32,823 nt of DNA, taken from positions 1 to 32,823 of the forward strand of contig JADGNY010000075.1 in NCBI GenBank assembly GCA_017883235.1. Reading direction: 5' to 3'. Positions 24,132 through 32,587 of this stretch are shown here, piece by piece. Origin of the DNA: Thermoanaerobaculia bacterium (GTDB taxonomy: Bacteria; Acidobacteriota; Thermoanaerobaculia; Gp7-AA8). Positions within the stretch are counted from its first letter, which is position 1. Each line of letters opens with the position of its first letter. The translations under genes were made by a program, and so were the position numbers. Under the pieces are notes generated by a model, which ran no database searches, had not been told where the DNA came from, and saw only the letters and a program-made list of their open reading frames with translations.

Positions 24132-24219
24132 ATCCTGAGGAGCGGAGCGACGAAGGATCTGGTGATTCCGGCCAGGGGTTATCAGTCGCCAGATCCTTCG
24201 TCGCTGCGCTCCTCAGGAT
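24132..24219. repeat. Paired inverted palindromic element, ATCCTGAGG type
   Basis: A 31-bp arm starting ATCCTGAGGAGCGGAGCGAC (24132-24162) is repeated in inverse at 24189-24219 with one mismatch; each arm can also fold on itself weakly. It occupies the gap between wzm and wzt and could form a long hairpin in their shared mRNA. Confidence 0.9.
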
Positions 24220-24234
24220 AAAGTTGAGAAACCA

Positions 24235-25611
24235 GTGCCCGACTACGCCATCGCCCTGACCAACGTCTCCAAGTCCTACCGCCTGTGGGGCCGCGGGTCG
24301 CAGTTCGCTACGCTCAAGAGCGCGCTGCTCAAGCGCGATCTGGCGCTGACCCCGGAGACGAGCGTGGAGGCGGTGCGGGATGTGTCGTTCGCGGTCGACC
24401 GCGGGGAAGCGTTCGGCATCATCGGGCGCAATGGCTCAGGGAAATCGACGCTTCTCAAGCTGATTTCAGGAATCCTCAAGCCGACGACAGGCAGCGTGCG
24501 GGTGAACGGGCGCGTGGCCGCGCTGATCGAGCTCGGCGCCGGCTTTCATCCCGAGATCACCGGGCGCGAGAACATCTACATCAACGGCATCATGCTCGGG
24601 CTTTCCCGAAAGGAGATCGACGCCCGCTTCGATCAGATCGTGGCCTTCTCCGGCATCCCCGATTTCATCGATCAGCCGGTGAAGACCTACTCCTCCGGCA
24701 TGTACGTCCGGCTCGGCTTCGCCGTCGCCGTCCACGTCGATCCCGATGTGCTGCTGATCGATGAAGTGCTTTCGGTCGGGGACGAAGAGTTCGCCGCGAA
24801 GTGCGTGGCCAAGATTCAGGAGATGAAGTATCGCGGCGTGACCCTCGTCTTCGTCACGCACCAGCTCGACCAGGTGCGCAACCTCTGCGACCGCGCGCTC
24901 TGGCTCGATCACGGCGAGCCGGAGACGATCGGCGATCCGGTGCGTGTCGTCGATGCCTATCTGCAGGCGGTGTCATCGACGCAGACAGTTCCGCCGCGTG
25001 CGGCAACAGATGAAACGAAGAAGCTCGAGACGCCGCGCGACGATCCCAACGAAGAAGAACGATGGGGTTCCGGCGAAGTCGTTCTGTCGCGCGTCGCTCT
25101 CGTCGACAATCGGGGTGATGAGCTCGTCGCCCTCGGACCGGGCACGCCGGTAGCAATCGAGATGGACATCACCGTGCGTGTGCCGCAGGACGACTTCGTC
25201 TTCGGCATCGGCATCTATCACGCCGACGGCACCTGCGTGTACGGCACGAACACCGATCTGGAAGGGCTGATGCCGGAACGGCTCGAATCCAACGGGCGCG
25301 TCCGCTTCATCATGCCCGCCCTCGATCTGGTGGCCGGTACTTACCGCATCGACGCCGCCATCCACACCCGCAACGGCCGCGCCTTCGACTACCGCCGCGG
25401 CGCCATCCGCTTCGTCGCCGGCTCCCGCGTCCACGACATCGGCGTCTACCGCCCCAAACACCAGTGGAAATTCGAAGGCGGCATCGCCATCAAAGAGATC
25501 GATCTCGAGCAGCGGAATGTGCCGATCGAGGTGGCGGAGGCGATGCGCGAGGCCAGGAAACCGAAAACGTTCAACCACAGAGACACAGAGAACACAGAGA
25601 AATCTCAGTGA
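24235..25611 (+). CDS. wzt: Wzt-like polysaccharide ABC exporter ATPase with carbohydrate-binding domain
   Basis: A 458-aa ATPase. Walker A is GRNGSGKS, the signature is YSSGMYVRLGFAVAV, Walker B is VLLIDEVLSVGD, and TGRENIYINGIMLGL is typical of the Wzt/TagH class. From about residue 285 a beta-rich C-terminal domain resembles the Wzt carbohydrate-binding module that recognises the glycan end (VFGIGIYHADGTCVYGTNT). Starts with GTG at 24235. The last residues, NHRDTENTEKSQ, are encoded by a palindromic repeat, so the original C-terminus probably lay near REARKPK. Confidence 0.9.
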   Translation: MPDYAIALTNVSKSYRLWGRGSQFATLKSALLKRDLALTPETSVEAVRDVSFAVDRGEAFGIIGRNGSGKSTLLKLISGILKPTTGSVRVNGRVAALIELGAGFHPEITGRENIYINGIMLGLSRKEIDARFDQIVAFSGIPDFIDQPVKTYSSGMYVRLGFAVAVHVDPDVLLIDEVLSVGDEEFAAKCVAKIQEMKYRGVTLVFVTHQLDQVRNLCDRALWLDHGEPETIGDPVRVVDAYLQAVSSTQTVPPRAATDETKKLETPRDDPNEEERWGSGEVVLSRVALVDNRGDELVALGPGTPVAIEMDITVRVPQDDFVFGIGIYHADGTCVYGTNTDLEGLMPERLESNGRVRFIMPALDLVAGTYRIDAAIHTRNGRAFDYRRGAIRFVAGSRVHDIGVYRPKHQWKFEGGIAIKEIDLEQRNVPIEVAEAMREARKPKTFNHRDTENTEKSQ

Positions 25612-25629
25612 TCTCTGTGTCTCTGTGGT
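25574..25629 (+). repeat. ACCACAGAGACACAGAG inverted repeat, possible terminator
   Basis: A perfect 17-bp inverted repeat, ACCACAGAGACACAGAG (25574-25590) and CTCTGTGTCTCTGTGGT (25613-25629), spans the wzt stop codon. The hairpin may end the wzm-wzt transcript, although no T-run follows. Its left arm is translated as NHRDTENTEK. Confidence 0.85.
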
Positions 25630-25645
25630 CGAAAGCTTTCGGATG

Positions 25646-26161
25646 TCACAAACGCGGCAAAGCCTTGTAAAACACCACCGTGTCGCACGGCGTCCCATCC
25701 GGATCCAATGCGTATGCCGGAATGACTCCCACCTCTGTCCATCCGCCGCGGCGATACAGCGATTCCGCGCCGTCGCCGCGCTTCGTGTCGAGCGTCAGGA
25801 GCGTGAAGCCGGCAGCCTGCGCACGGCGTTCGATCTCCAGCATCGGCATCGATCCCAGGCCCTGGCGTCGCGCCCGGCGATGGATGAGCAGCTTCGCGAT
25901 GTCCGCCCGGTGCCGCTGGTTCGGCATCCCCGCCGGGAGTATCTGAACCGTACCGGCAATCCCGTTCTCATCCCGCGCGACGAGAAAAATGGCCCGAGCG
26001 TCCGCTTTCGAGATCCGGTCCCGCCACCACGCTTCCGCGGATTCCAGCGTCGTCGAGTCGAGAAAGCCGAGCGAGGCACCGGAATCGATGGCGTCGAGCA
26101 GGAGCAGGGCGAGATCCCGAACGTCGCTGTCGCTAACCGGTAGAGCCAGTGGCTCGATCAT
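25646..26161 (-). CDS. GNAT family N-acetyltransferase
   Basis: A 171-aa GNAT enzyme. The central IFLVARDENGIAGTVQILP strands and the acetyl-CoA pyrophosphate-binding loop HRRARRQGLGSMPMLEIERRAQ (motif A, R/Q-x-x-G-x-G) are clear, followed by LTLDTKRGDGAESLYRRGGWTEVG and FYKAL at the end. The acceptor is unknown. It converges with wzt across the inverted repeat at 25574-25629. Confidence 0.88.
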   Translation of the reverse strand: MIEPLALPVSDSDVRDLALLLLDAIDSGASLGFLDSTTLESAEAWWRDRISKADARAIFLVARDENGIAGTVQILPAGMPNQRHRADIAKLLIHRRARRQGLGSMPMLEIERRAQAAGFTLLTLDTKRGDGAESLYRRGGWTEVGVIPAYALDPDGTPCDTVVFYKALPRL

Positions 26162-26225
26162 GGCCTGAGTTTACTGTCCACCCTGAGCGGCGAAAATCGC
26201 TTTACCGCAGACCAAATTCTGTTTT

Positions 26226-26666
26226 GACGTATGGCCATGGCACTACCGCAGAGGGGTTGTCTCCTGCGTGGGAAGGGGTTGACGTTATGCGTGAAGGTAG
26301 GCCACTTCAGGAACAGATCCATGGATGACGAAACCACTTCGATGTCCCTTCCGGCGAAAGGAGATTTGTTCTGACATATGGCCATGGCCCTATCGAAGAA
26401 TGTTTTTTGTTTCCGCGGGAGGGCAGTGACGTTATCGCTGAGGCCGGGAAGCCTCGAAATCACATCCATGGACGGAGAATCGATCAAACATTCGCTCGGG
26501 CCAGAGGAGATTTTGTTCTGACGTAGAGCCCTGGCCCTATCGAAGAATGTTTTTCGCTTCTTCGATATGCCGATTCCGATGTGCCGGAAGCAAATCAGCC
26601 TCCCAACGATGTCCATGGATCTACTCGTGCTCGGATCGTTATTTTGAGCTTGGAGGGGTTGATCAG
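26226..26666. repeat. 147-bp tandem repeat, three diverged units
   Basis: Units begin at about 26226, 26373 and 26520, exactly 147 bp apart, each opening near GACGTATGGCCATGG or GACATATGGCCATGG and containing CTATCGAAGAATGTTTTT in two of the three. Each also has a CCATGGA about 100 bp in. Because 147 is divisible by three, the minus strand stays open across all units and would encode 49-residue repeats (SMD...KTFFDRAMA...QNK). No ribosome site or convincing start is seen. Composition is less GC-rich than the neighbours. Confidence 0.85.
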
Positions 26667-26684
26667 GCGGCGTTCGTGGCTGCG

Positions 26685-26921
26685 TCTTCAGCAGATCGAA
26701 GAGTCTCCGGAGCGATATCGGCGCCGTTAGGCCAGCAAACAGTCCCTCCGGCGATGAAGAACCGTTTGAACGCACGTTTGGTCAGTCAGGCTTTGGAAGA
26801 CCTCGCCGTGAAGCCATCGGGTAAAGTCGACGATCTTCTCAGCACCGTCTGAAAACCCGATTCGGATTTGGTGTCCACGGACGTATTCGGCGCTGATGAC
26901 TCGGACTAACTGTTTGATCAT
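26685..26921 (-). pseudogene. Decayed DUF2442 gene
   Basis: From an ATG at 26921, preceded by GGAGTAAGGAA, the minus strand reads MIKQLVRVISAEYVRGHQIR followed by [29 protein letters not shown], a DUF2442 N-terminal half. The second half continues in another frame as [20 protein letters not shown] and DIAPETL, then returns in a third frame as LFDLLKT. At least two frameshifts are therefore needed. DUF2442 proteins are small and often lie in toxin-antitoxin-like pairs; no partner remains here. Confidence 0.75.
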
Positions 26922-26953
26922 TTCCTTACTCCGTTGGAACGATGCTCTCACCT

Positions 26954-27533
26954 AATTTCCGCCCTTCACCCACGGCAACGCCCACCGCCCTTCCCCCTCG
27001 TCGAGCTTCGGTAGCGGGACCGGTTTGCCCTGGCGTTTGAGCTGGGTCAGCTCCCAGAGCTTGGCGTATTTCCAGAACGTGTAGCAGACGTGCATGCCGA
27101 CCGAGATCACGCCCGCGTGTGCCGTCGAGGAAGCCGAGGTTGATGAGGAAGTCGCGGACGAATTTGGCGGTGGGGTGCCCGATGATGCCGAGGATGTTGG
27201 TGGTCTTGCCGTCGATGTACATCTGCGCGGCGCCCCAGTTCGCGTAGCGCGTCATCTTGGAGATCATGTGGTCGAAGGTGCGGATGTAGAAGTGATCCAT
27301 CTTCGCGTTCAGGCGGCCGGTGGCGCCGTCGACGAGCAGGTCGGCGTGGACGCGCTTGTTCGGATAGCGGGCGTGACCTTTGTGAAACAGCCGCGTGACG
27401 CGGTCGCGCTGCAGGCCGGAGAAGCGCACCGGCTTGCCGAGCATGAAGTTGAGGCGGCCGACGGAGTAAGCCCAGAGATGGAGCGGACCCTCGAGCGTGC
27501 GCAGGATTTCGTCGCGCAGCTTCGGCGTCACGC
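26954..27533 (-). pseudogene. 5'-truncated, frameshifted copy of the glycosyltransferase at 29553-30389
   Basis: Homology to the intact gene runs from about 26963 to 27533, covering its last ~190 codons; over a 163-nt stretch compared by eye there are 8 differences (about 95% identity). The catalytic N-terminal third is absent. A one-base insertion near 27110 (ATCACGCCCGCG against ATCAGGCCGCGG) shifts the frame after FLDGTRG. It cannot be functional. It lies in the same orientation as the intact copy, on the far side of the YwgA-HD pair. Confidence 0.93.
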
Positions 27534-27612
27534 GAAGCACCGGGCGCCCTCAATTCTCGGCTTACTGGGTCGGGACCGAGAGTTCCGTGAGAATCGAACG
27601 AATGACTTGGCC

Positions 27613-28143
27613 CTACGCCGCCAATTCTCTTCGCCAGCGGTCAACTTCCTCGACCGCTTTCTGCGCTTCGTCGGAAGTGATGTGCGGTTTTACCTCGCGG
27701 ATCTTCGTGGCACGTCCTTCGACGGATGTGTCGTCGGTGGTCACGGTGAAGAAAAGCGCGGTGGCGACGCGTTCGAGCTGCTTCACTCCGCGGCCGGCGA
27801 GATGCCTCACTACGAATTCGACTGCATTCCGATGTGCGGCGATCGTCTTTGCGGTGTGGGTTTCGAGGTATCCGACCTGTTCGCCGGGTTCGAATGTCGC
27901 GCCATACTCCGTGGGCTGCACGGCAATCATGTCGTCGGCCATCATCGAGCCGAGGTGGCGCTGAAGGTCGAACGAGAACGGGCCGTAGATGTACAACTGA
28001 AAATCGAACCCGAGCGGAACCTTCAGCAACTCCTGCATGACAAAGACGGACTTTTGAACCATCGTCTCGCCGCAGAAGCCGTTTCCGGCACGGCAATCCT
28101 TCACGAGCGTTGCCACAATCGCGGAGCGTTGCAGGTCATTCAT
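27613..28143 (-). CDS. YwgA-like protein, partner of the HD phosphohydrolase
   Basis: A 176-aa protein resembling Bacillus YwgA and related small proteins of unknown function: ETMVQKSVFVMQELLKVPLG, then FDFQLYIYGPFSFDLQRHL, the YGPFS block being the clearest. In Bacillus, ywgA lies beside the HD-domain gene ywfO, and the same pairing occurs here. The start at 28143 has AGGAG seven bases upstream; an ATG at 28149 overlapping the HD stop (ATGA) is an alternative. Coupled translation with the HD gene is likely. The C-terminus is helical and charged (EEVDRWRRELAA). Confidence 0.7.
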   Translation of the reverse strand: MNDLQRSAIVATLVKDCRAGNGFCGETMVQKSVFVMQELLKVPLGFDFQLYIYGPFSFDLQRHLGSMMADDMIAVQPTEYGATFEPGEQVGYLETHTAKTIAAHRNAVEFVVRHLAGRGVKQLERVATALFFTVTTDDTSVEGRATKIREVKPHITSDEAQKAVEEVDRWRRELAA

Positions 28144-28145
28144 TG

Positions 28146-29465
28146 TCATACTCCTAGCTCCATCTGTTGCGAAAGGATCGTTTTCTTGTTGTCGGCAAGC
28201 CACTTCATCGCGTCCTTCTTCTTCTCCGGATCGACGAAGACGGCGCCGACCGCTGCCGCCTTGAAGCCGGCGTAGATCGTCGACTCCGATCGTGACGTAC
28301 TGATGCTGCCGTCGTCGAGGAGGATCGGGAACTCGACGTTCTGCTGCTTCGGTGCGATTTGGCGATCACGAACGGCGGTGTCACCGAATCGCGCACGCAA
28401 CGCCTTTGCGACACATTCCACCGCGTCGGCGCGGAGCCGCTGATCGAGTGCGTTCCGCTCGTACACCTTCCGGAAATGGCCGCGACGAGCGATCCGATGC
28501 GCGGGATCGTGCCCCGGTGCGGCGGGGTCCGCGGCGGCGATGTTGATCGCGGAGAGCACTTCGTTGTCGGTCATGCGCAGGTGTCCTTCGACATCCGTGG
28601 GATAGGTCTTCAGCCACTGCACCATGAACTCGCTCAGATGGATATCGTACGCGAGTCGGACGTGATGGTAGTAGAGCTGGAGAAACATGAAGTGACGCGC
28701 GAGCTGGAGTGCCTCTGCAGCGTGGATGCCGCCTTTCTCGATGCCGATCATCGGCCGGTCGAGAGTCGGATGCCGAAGGATGCGTAGCGTGTCGATCAGC
28801 CGGTAGTGGTCAAAGCGGCCGTAAGCCACGCCGGCGTGATGAGAATCGCGAAGGAGGTAGTCGATGCGATCGACGCCAAACGCGTCGCCGGTGACGATCT
28901 CGGTCATCAGGAGGTCCCATTCCTTGAAGTCGGTCGCCTTGCCGAACCATTTGCCCCACTTCTCAGGCCCGATTGCGATCTTCGCCACCTGATCGGGGTC
29001 GGGTGCCGGCATCATTTGCTTCAGAACGTCGCGCATCTCTCCTGACCGTAGAACCTCAACCGTGAGCCATTCGTGTTTGCCGTCGGGAAGGAGTTGTTCC
29101 TCGGCCGCATGGGAAAACGGCAGATGCCCGAGGTCGTGAAACAACGCCGCGAGACGGACGGTCTTCCGCCAGGCGAGAAGCGTCTCGCGGTCGGGGAAGA
29201 TGTCCTGTACGCCAGAATGCCGATTGCGTTCGTCGGTGATGATGTCGAAGACCCGGCCCGCGAGCTCCATGACGCCCAGGGAGTGCTCGAACCGGCGATG
29301 CGTTGCACTCGGGTAGACGAGGTATGTGAGCGCGAGCTGGTGAATGTGCCGAAGGCGCTGAAACGGTCGCGAATTGATTGCCGCGACTTCGTCAGCCGTA
29401 ACGCGGACGAAGTTGTGAATCGGATCTCGAATCTCGTGTTGCAGCTTCGGCACGGCTTGAAGCAT
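28146..29465 (-). CDS. HD-domain phosphohydrolase, SAMHD1/YwfO-like (putative dNTPase)
   Basis: A 439-aa HD enzyme. It opens with the family block EIRDPIHNFVRVTADEV and PFQRLRHIHQLALTYLVYP. The metal and catalytic set is visible: His61 in RRFEHSLGVMELAG, His110-Asp111 in ALFHDLGHLPFSH, and Asp199 in GVDRIDYLLRDSHHAG. The order and wording are close to SAMHD1 (RFEHSLGV, HDLGHGPFSH, DYFARDCHH), which hydrolyses dNTPs. Activity on dNTPs is inferred from the family. It is transcribed before the YwgA-like gene, with a possible 4-bp overlap. The pair is bracketed by duplicated glycosyltransferase sequence. Confidence 0.88.
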   Translation of the reverse strand: MLQAVPKLQHEIRDPIHNFVRVTADEVAAINSRPFQRLRHIHQLALTYLVYPSATHRRFEHSLGVMELAGRVFDIITDERNRHSGVQDIFPDRETLLAWRKTVRLAALFHDLGHLPFSHAAEEQLLPDGKHEWLTVEVLRSGEMRDVLKQMMPAPDPDQVAKIAIGPEKWGKWFGKATDFKEWDLLMTEIVTGDAFGVDRIDYLLRDSHHAGVAYGRFDHYRLIDTLRILRHPTLDRPMIGIEKGGIHAAEALQLARHFMFLQLYYHHVRLAYDIHLSEFMVQWLKTYPTDVEGHLRMTDNEVLSAINIAAADPAAPGHDPAHRIARRGHFRKVYERNALDQRLRADAVECVAKALRARFGDTAVRDRQIAPKQQNVEFPILLDDGSISTSRSESTIYAGFKAAAVGAVFVDPEKKKDAMKWLADNKKTILSQQMELGV

Positions 29466-29552
29466 CGTAGCAGCTCGAAGAATTTGAGCTTCCTAATCTA
29501 CGATCGGTAGATGACGACTTATTGCTGGGCCGGACCCCGGTTGAAACGTGGC

Positions 29553-30389
29553 CTACCCCTTCACCCACGGCAACTCCCACCGTCCTTCCCCCTCATCAAG
29601 CTTCGGCAGCGGGACCGGTTTGCCCTGGCGTTTGAGCTGGGTCAGCTCCCAGAGCTTGGCGTACTTCCAGAACGTGTAGCAGACGTGCATGCCGACGGAG
29701 ATCAGGCCGCGGGTGCCGTCGAGGAAGCCGAGGTTGATGAGGAAGTCGCGGACGAACTTGGCGGTGGGGTGGCCGATGATGCCGAAGACGTTGGTGGTCT
29801 TGCCGTCGATGTACATCTGCGCGGCGCCCCAGTTCGCATAGCGCGTCATCTTGGCGATCATGTGGTCGAAGGTGCGGATGTAGTAGTGATCCATCCTCGC
29901 GTTCAGGCGGCCGGTGGCGCCGTCAACCAGCAGGTCGGCGTGGACGCGCTTGTTCGGGTAGCGGGCGTGGCCTTTGTGGAACAGCCTGGTGACGCGGTCG
30001 CGCTGCAGGCCGGAGAAGCGCACCGGCTTGCCGAGCATGAAGTTGAGGCGGCCGACGGAGTAGGCCCAGAGATCGAGGGGACCTTCCAGCGTGCGGAGGA
30101 TCTCGTCGCGCAGCCTCGGGGTCACCCGCTCGTCGGCATCGATGACGAAGATCCAGTCGTTCGTGGCGCGGTCGATGGCGTAGTTCTTCGCTGACGCCGC
30201 GCCGAGGTACTCACGCTGTTCGATGCGGACGCGGGGGAACTTCTCGCGCACCAGCTCCACCGTCCCGTCCTTCGAGAACGAATCGAGCAGATAGATCTCG
30301 TCGGCCCACTCCACCGAACGGATGCAGGCTTCGATGTTCTCGATCTCGTCAAGTGTGTGAATCAGAACGGTGACGGGGGCGCGGGACAT
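29553..30389 (-). CDS. Family 2 glycosyltransferase (WaaE/KdtX-like)
   Basis: A 278-aa glycosyltransferase with the N-terminus VTVLIHTLDEIENIEACIRS, SVEWADEIYLLDSFSKDGTV, the AASAKNYAIDRA segment and the DxD motif in WIFVIDADERVTPRLRDEIL. This pattern is that of the LPS-core or lipooligosaccharide glycosyltransferase family 2 group (WaaE/KdtX-like). The start at 30389 matches the family; longer open sequence upstream is antisense to the amidohydrolase. Its last ~190 codons are duplicated at 26954-27533. It diverges from the amidohydrolase, with 24 bp between starts. Confidence 0.92.
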   Translation of the reverse strand: MSRAPVTVLIHTLDEIENIEACIRSVEWADEIYLLDSFSKDGTVELVREKFPRVRIEQREYLGAASAKNYAIDRATNDWIFVIDADERVTPRLRDEILRTLEGPLDLWAYSVGRLNFMLGKPVRFSGLQRDRVTRLFHKGHARYPNKRVHADLLVDGATGRLNARMDHYYIRTFDHMIAKMTRYANWGAAQMYIDGKTTNVFGIIGHPTAKFVRDFLINLGFLDGTRGLISVGMHVCYTFWKYAKLWELTQLKRQGKPVPLPKLDEGEGRWELPWVKG

Positions 30390-30413
30390 TGAGCGAAATC
30401 GTACACTTTGCGC

Positions 30414-32372
30414 ATGCGAATCCGGGTTCTGCCTTTCCTCGCTCTCCTGTTCGCCGCTTGTGCTCATACCACGCCTCCGCAAACGCGCGCCTTCATCATG
30501 GGCGGTCACCGTGCCGGAACGGAGACTGTAACGACGCAGGGCAACACGCGCACGATCGACTTCGAGTTCAACGACCGAGGGCGCGGGCCGAAGACGCATA
30601 CGGTCATGAGCATTGATGCGCATTCGGTCACGGCGTCGCTGAAGACCGACGGCAACGACTACTACAAGGTGCCGGTGACGGAGACGTTCGCGAACGGCAC
30701 GTGGTCGAACGGCGCGGAGAGCGGCAACGGAAAGGCAGGCTTCTTCGTCTCCATGTACGGACCGCCCGAGGAGACGGGAGTGCTCGCGCGGGCGCTGCTG
30801 GCGGCGCCGAATCAGCGGCTGGCGCTTCTCCCGGCCGGAGAGGCCTCGATCCGCAGGGTTGGTGAGCTGAACGTCTCGGCAGGCGGGAAGACGCAGCACA
30901 TCACCTGCTATGAGATCAGCGGCCTCGGATTCACCCCGTCGCCCGTTTGGCTGGACGATCGGAACGAGCTGTTCGCCTCGGCGTCGTCGTGGGCGTCCAC
31001 CATCGCCGATGGATGGGACTCCGTCATCCCGCGGCTGCTGGAATCGCAGGACAAATGGCACGATGAGGCGGTGTCGCAGGCGGCGGCGCGTCTCACGCAT
31101 GTGCCGGCCGGCGGCGGCATCGTCATCACCAACGCCCGGCTCTTCGATCCGGTCACGATGACGACGACTCCCGGCACGACGATCGTGATCCGCGGTAATC
31201 GCATTGAATCGGCGGGCGCAGGCATTGCGGCGCCCGAGGGGCTGGAGAGGATCGACGCGCAGGGACGCACGGTCATCCCCGGGCTGTGGGACATGCACAC
31301 GCACAACTCGGAAGACGACGGGATGCTCGACATCGCCAACGGCGTCACCTCGGTGCGCGACCTGGCCAATGACACCGATTTTCTGCTCGATCTTCGGAAG
31401 AAGTACGAGCGCGGCGCGGCCATCGGCCCGCGCATCGTCCTGGCCGGCATCATCGACGGTCCGGGCAAGTTCGCCGGGCCTACGAAGGTGTTAGTGGACA
31501 ATGCTGAGCAGGCACTTGCCGCGGTCGACAATTACGCGAAGCTGGGTTACGAGCAGATCAAGATTTACAGCTCGGTGAAGCCGGAGTTGGTGCCGGTCAT
31601 CGTACGCAGGGCGCACGAGCACGGGCTACGCGTCAGCGGCCACATCCCGGCGTTCATGCGCGCCGAGGATGCCGTGCGTGACGGGTACGACGAGATCCAG
31701 CACACGAACTTTCTCTTCCTGAATTTCTGGCCGGACGTGGCGGACACGCGTACGCCGATCCGTTTCACTGCCGTTGCCGAACGTGCTGCGTTGCTCGATC
31801 TGCAGTCAGCGCCGGTGAAGACGTTTCTCGATCTGCTGCGCGAGAAGAAGATCGTCATCGATCCGACGGTGGCGATCTTCGAAGGGATGTTTACCGCGCG
31901 CAAAGGAACCATATCGCCGGGCTACGCGATGATTGCCGACCGTTTGCCGCCGCAGGTGCGCCGCGGCTTCCTCACCGGCGGACTTCCTGTTCCCGAGGGG
32001 ATGGACCAGCGCTACCGCGACTCGTTCCGAAGCCTTCTGGCGATGGTGAAGGCGCTCTACGACAATCACATCACGATCGTGGCCGGTACTGACGCCATGG
32101 CCGGTTTCTCACTGCACCGCGAGCTGGAGCTGTACGTCCAGGCCGGCATTCCGGCCGCCGAGGTGCTTCGTATCGCCACCCTTGGCGCCGCCAGCGTGAT
32201 GAAGCACGACGACCAGCTCGGCTCCATTGCCCCCGGCAAGTTGGCCGATCTCGACATCATCGACGGCGATCCCTCGAAGAACATCAGCGATGTTCGTAAG
32301 GTCGTGACGGTGATCAAGGATGGGAAGGTCTACGACGCGCGAGCCGTGGCGGGGGAGATTGGAGTGCATTAG
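30414..32372 (+). CDS. Lipoprotein amidohydrolase
   Basis: A 652-aa secreted metal-dependent hydrolase. The signal peptide MRIRVLPFLALLFAAC ends in a lipobox (LFAAC), so the mature protein should be lipid-anchored. The first ~230 residues are a family-unspecific beta domain. The amidohydrolase core then follows, with the metal motif HxH in LWDMHTHN, a Lys in GYEQIKIYSSVKPE, His in RVSGHIP and EIQHTNFLF, Asp in IVAGTDAMAG, and the closing ASVMKHDDQLGSIAPGKLADLDIIDG. Substrate is unknown; peptidase/prolidase-like relatives exist. TACACT ends 6 nt before the ATG. Confidence 0.9.
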   Translation: MRIRVLPFLALLFAACAHTTPPQTRAFIMGGHRAGTETVTTQGNTRTIDFEFNDRGRGPKTHTVMSIDAHSVTASLKTDGNDYYKVPVTETFANGTWSNGAESGNGKAGFFVSMYGPPEETGVLARALLAAPNQRLALLPAGEASIRRVGELNVSAGGKTQHITCYEISGLGFTPSPVWLDDRNELFASASSWASTIADGWDSVIPRLLESQDKWHDEAVSQAAARLTHVPAGGGIVITNARLFDPVTMTTTPGTTIVIRGNRIESAGAGIAAPEGLERIDAQGRTVIPGLWDMHTHNSEDDGMLDIANGVTSVRDLANDTDFLLDLRKKYERGAAIGPRIVLAGIIDGPGKFAGPTKVLVDNAEQALAAVDNYAKLGYEQIKIYSSVKPELVPVIVRRAHEHGLRVSGHIPAFMRAEDAVRDGYDEIQHTNFLFLNFWPDVADTRTPIRFTAVAERAALLDLQSAPVKTFLDLLREKKIVIDPTVAIFEGMFTARKGTISPGYAMIADRLPPQVRRGFLTGGLPVPEGMDQRYRDSFRSLLAMVKALYDNHITIVAGTDAMAGFSLHRELELYVQAGIPAAEVLRIATLGAASVMKHDDQLGSIAPGKLADLDIIDGDPSKNISDVRKVVTVIKDGKVYDARAVAGEIGVH

Positions 32373-32373
32373 G

Positions 32374-32587
32374 GGTTGCGGGGTCTCGCGGTGGGGAGTA
32401 AATGTCATTCCGAGAGACGCGAGGAATCCCCAGCCCGGACGACGCTGCTCATTCGTTTGAGATGGACAAAGGAGGGGGGCGGTCAGGCGCTATCGTTGCT
32501 ACCGGAAGCGATGCACGCACCTGCCCCCTGATTCCAGTGTCGCTGACGCGGCACGTCATTGCCGCGATAGCGGCAACAAGACGGTGG
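32374..32587. other. Intergenic region with short dispersed repeats
   Basis: No gene is credible from 32373 to the window end (451 bp). This part holds GGTTGCGGGGTCTCGCGGT at 32374-32392 (shared with 2828) and TGTCATTCCGAGAGACGCGA at 32402, a dispersed-repeat-like sequence. Sequence near 32545-32575 (GACGCGGCACGTCATTGCCG) partly matches the inner arm of the palindrome that follows. Confidence 0.5.

Noticed and set aside
26158-26775. A 205-aa minus-strand protein across the 147-bp repeats
   Set aside because: Its first ~40 residues are a shifted frame of the DUF2442 pseudogene and there is no ribosome site, so a genuine gene is not supported; I list the repeats instead.
27560-27612. tRNA-like T-loop (GTTCGATTC on the minus strand) next to the glycosyltransferase relic, a possible att site
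   Set aside because: The bases flanking the loop do not form a T-stem, and no acceptor, D or anticodon arm can be drawn.
28359-28787. Plus-strand frames opposite the HD gene
   Set aside because: The HD-domain metal residues and family motifs on the minus strand identify the real gene; the plus frames lack motifs and ribosome sites.
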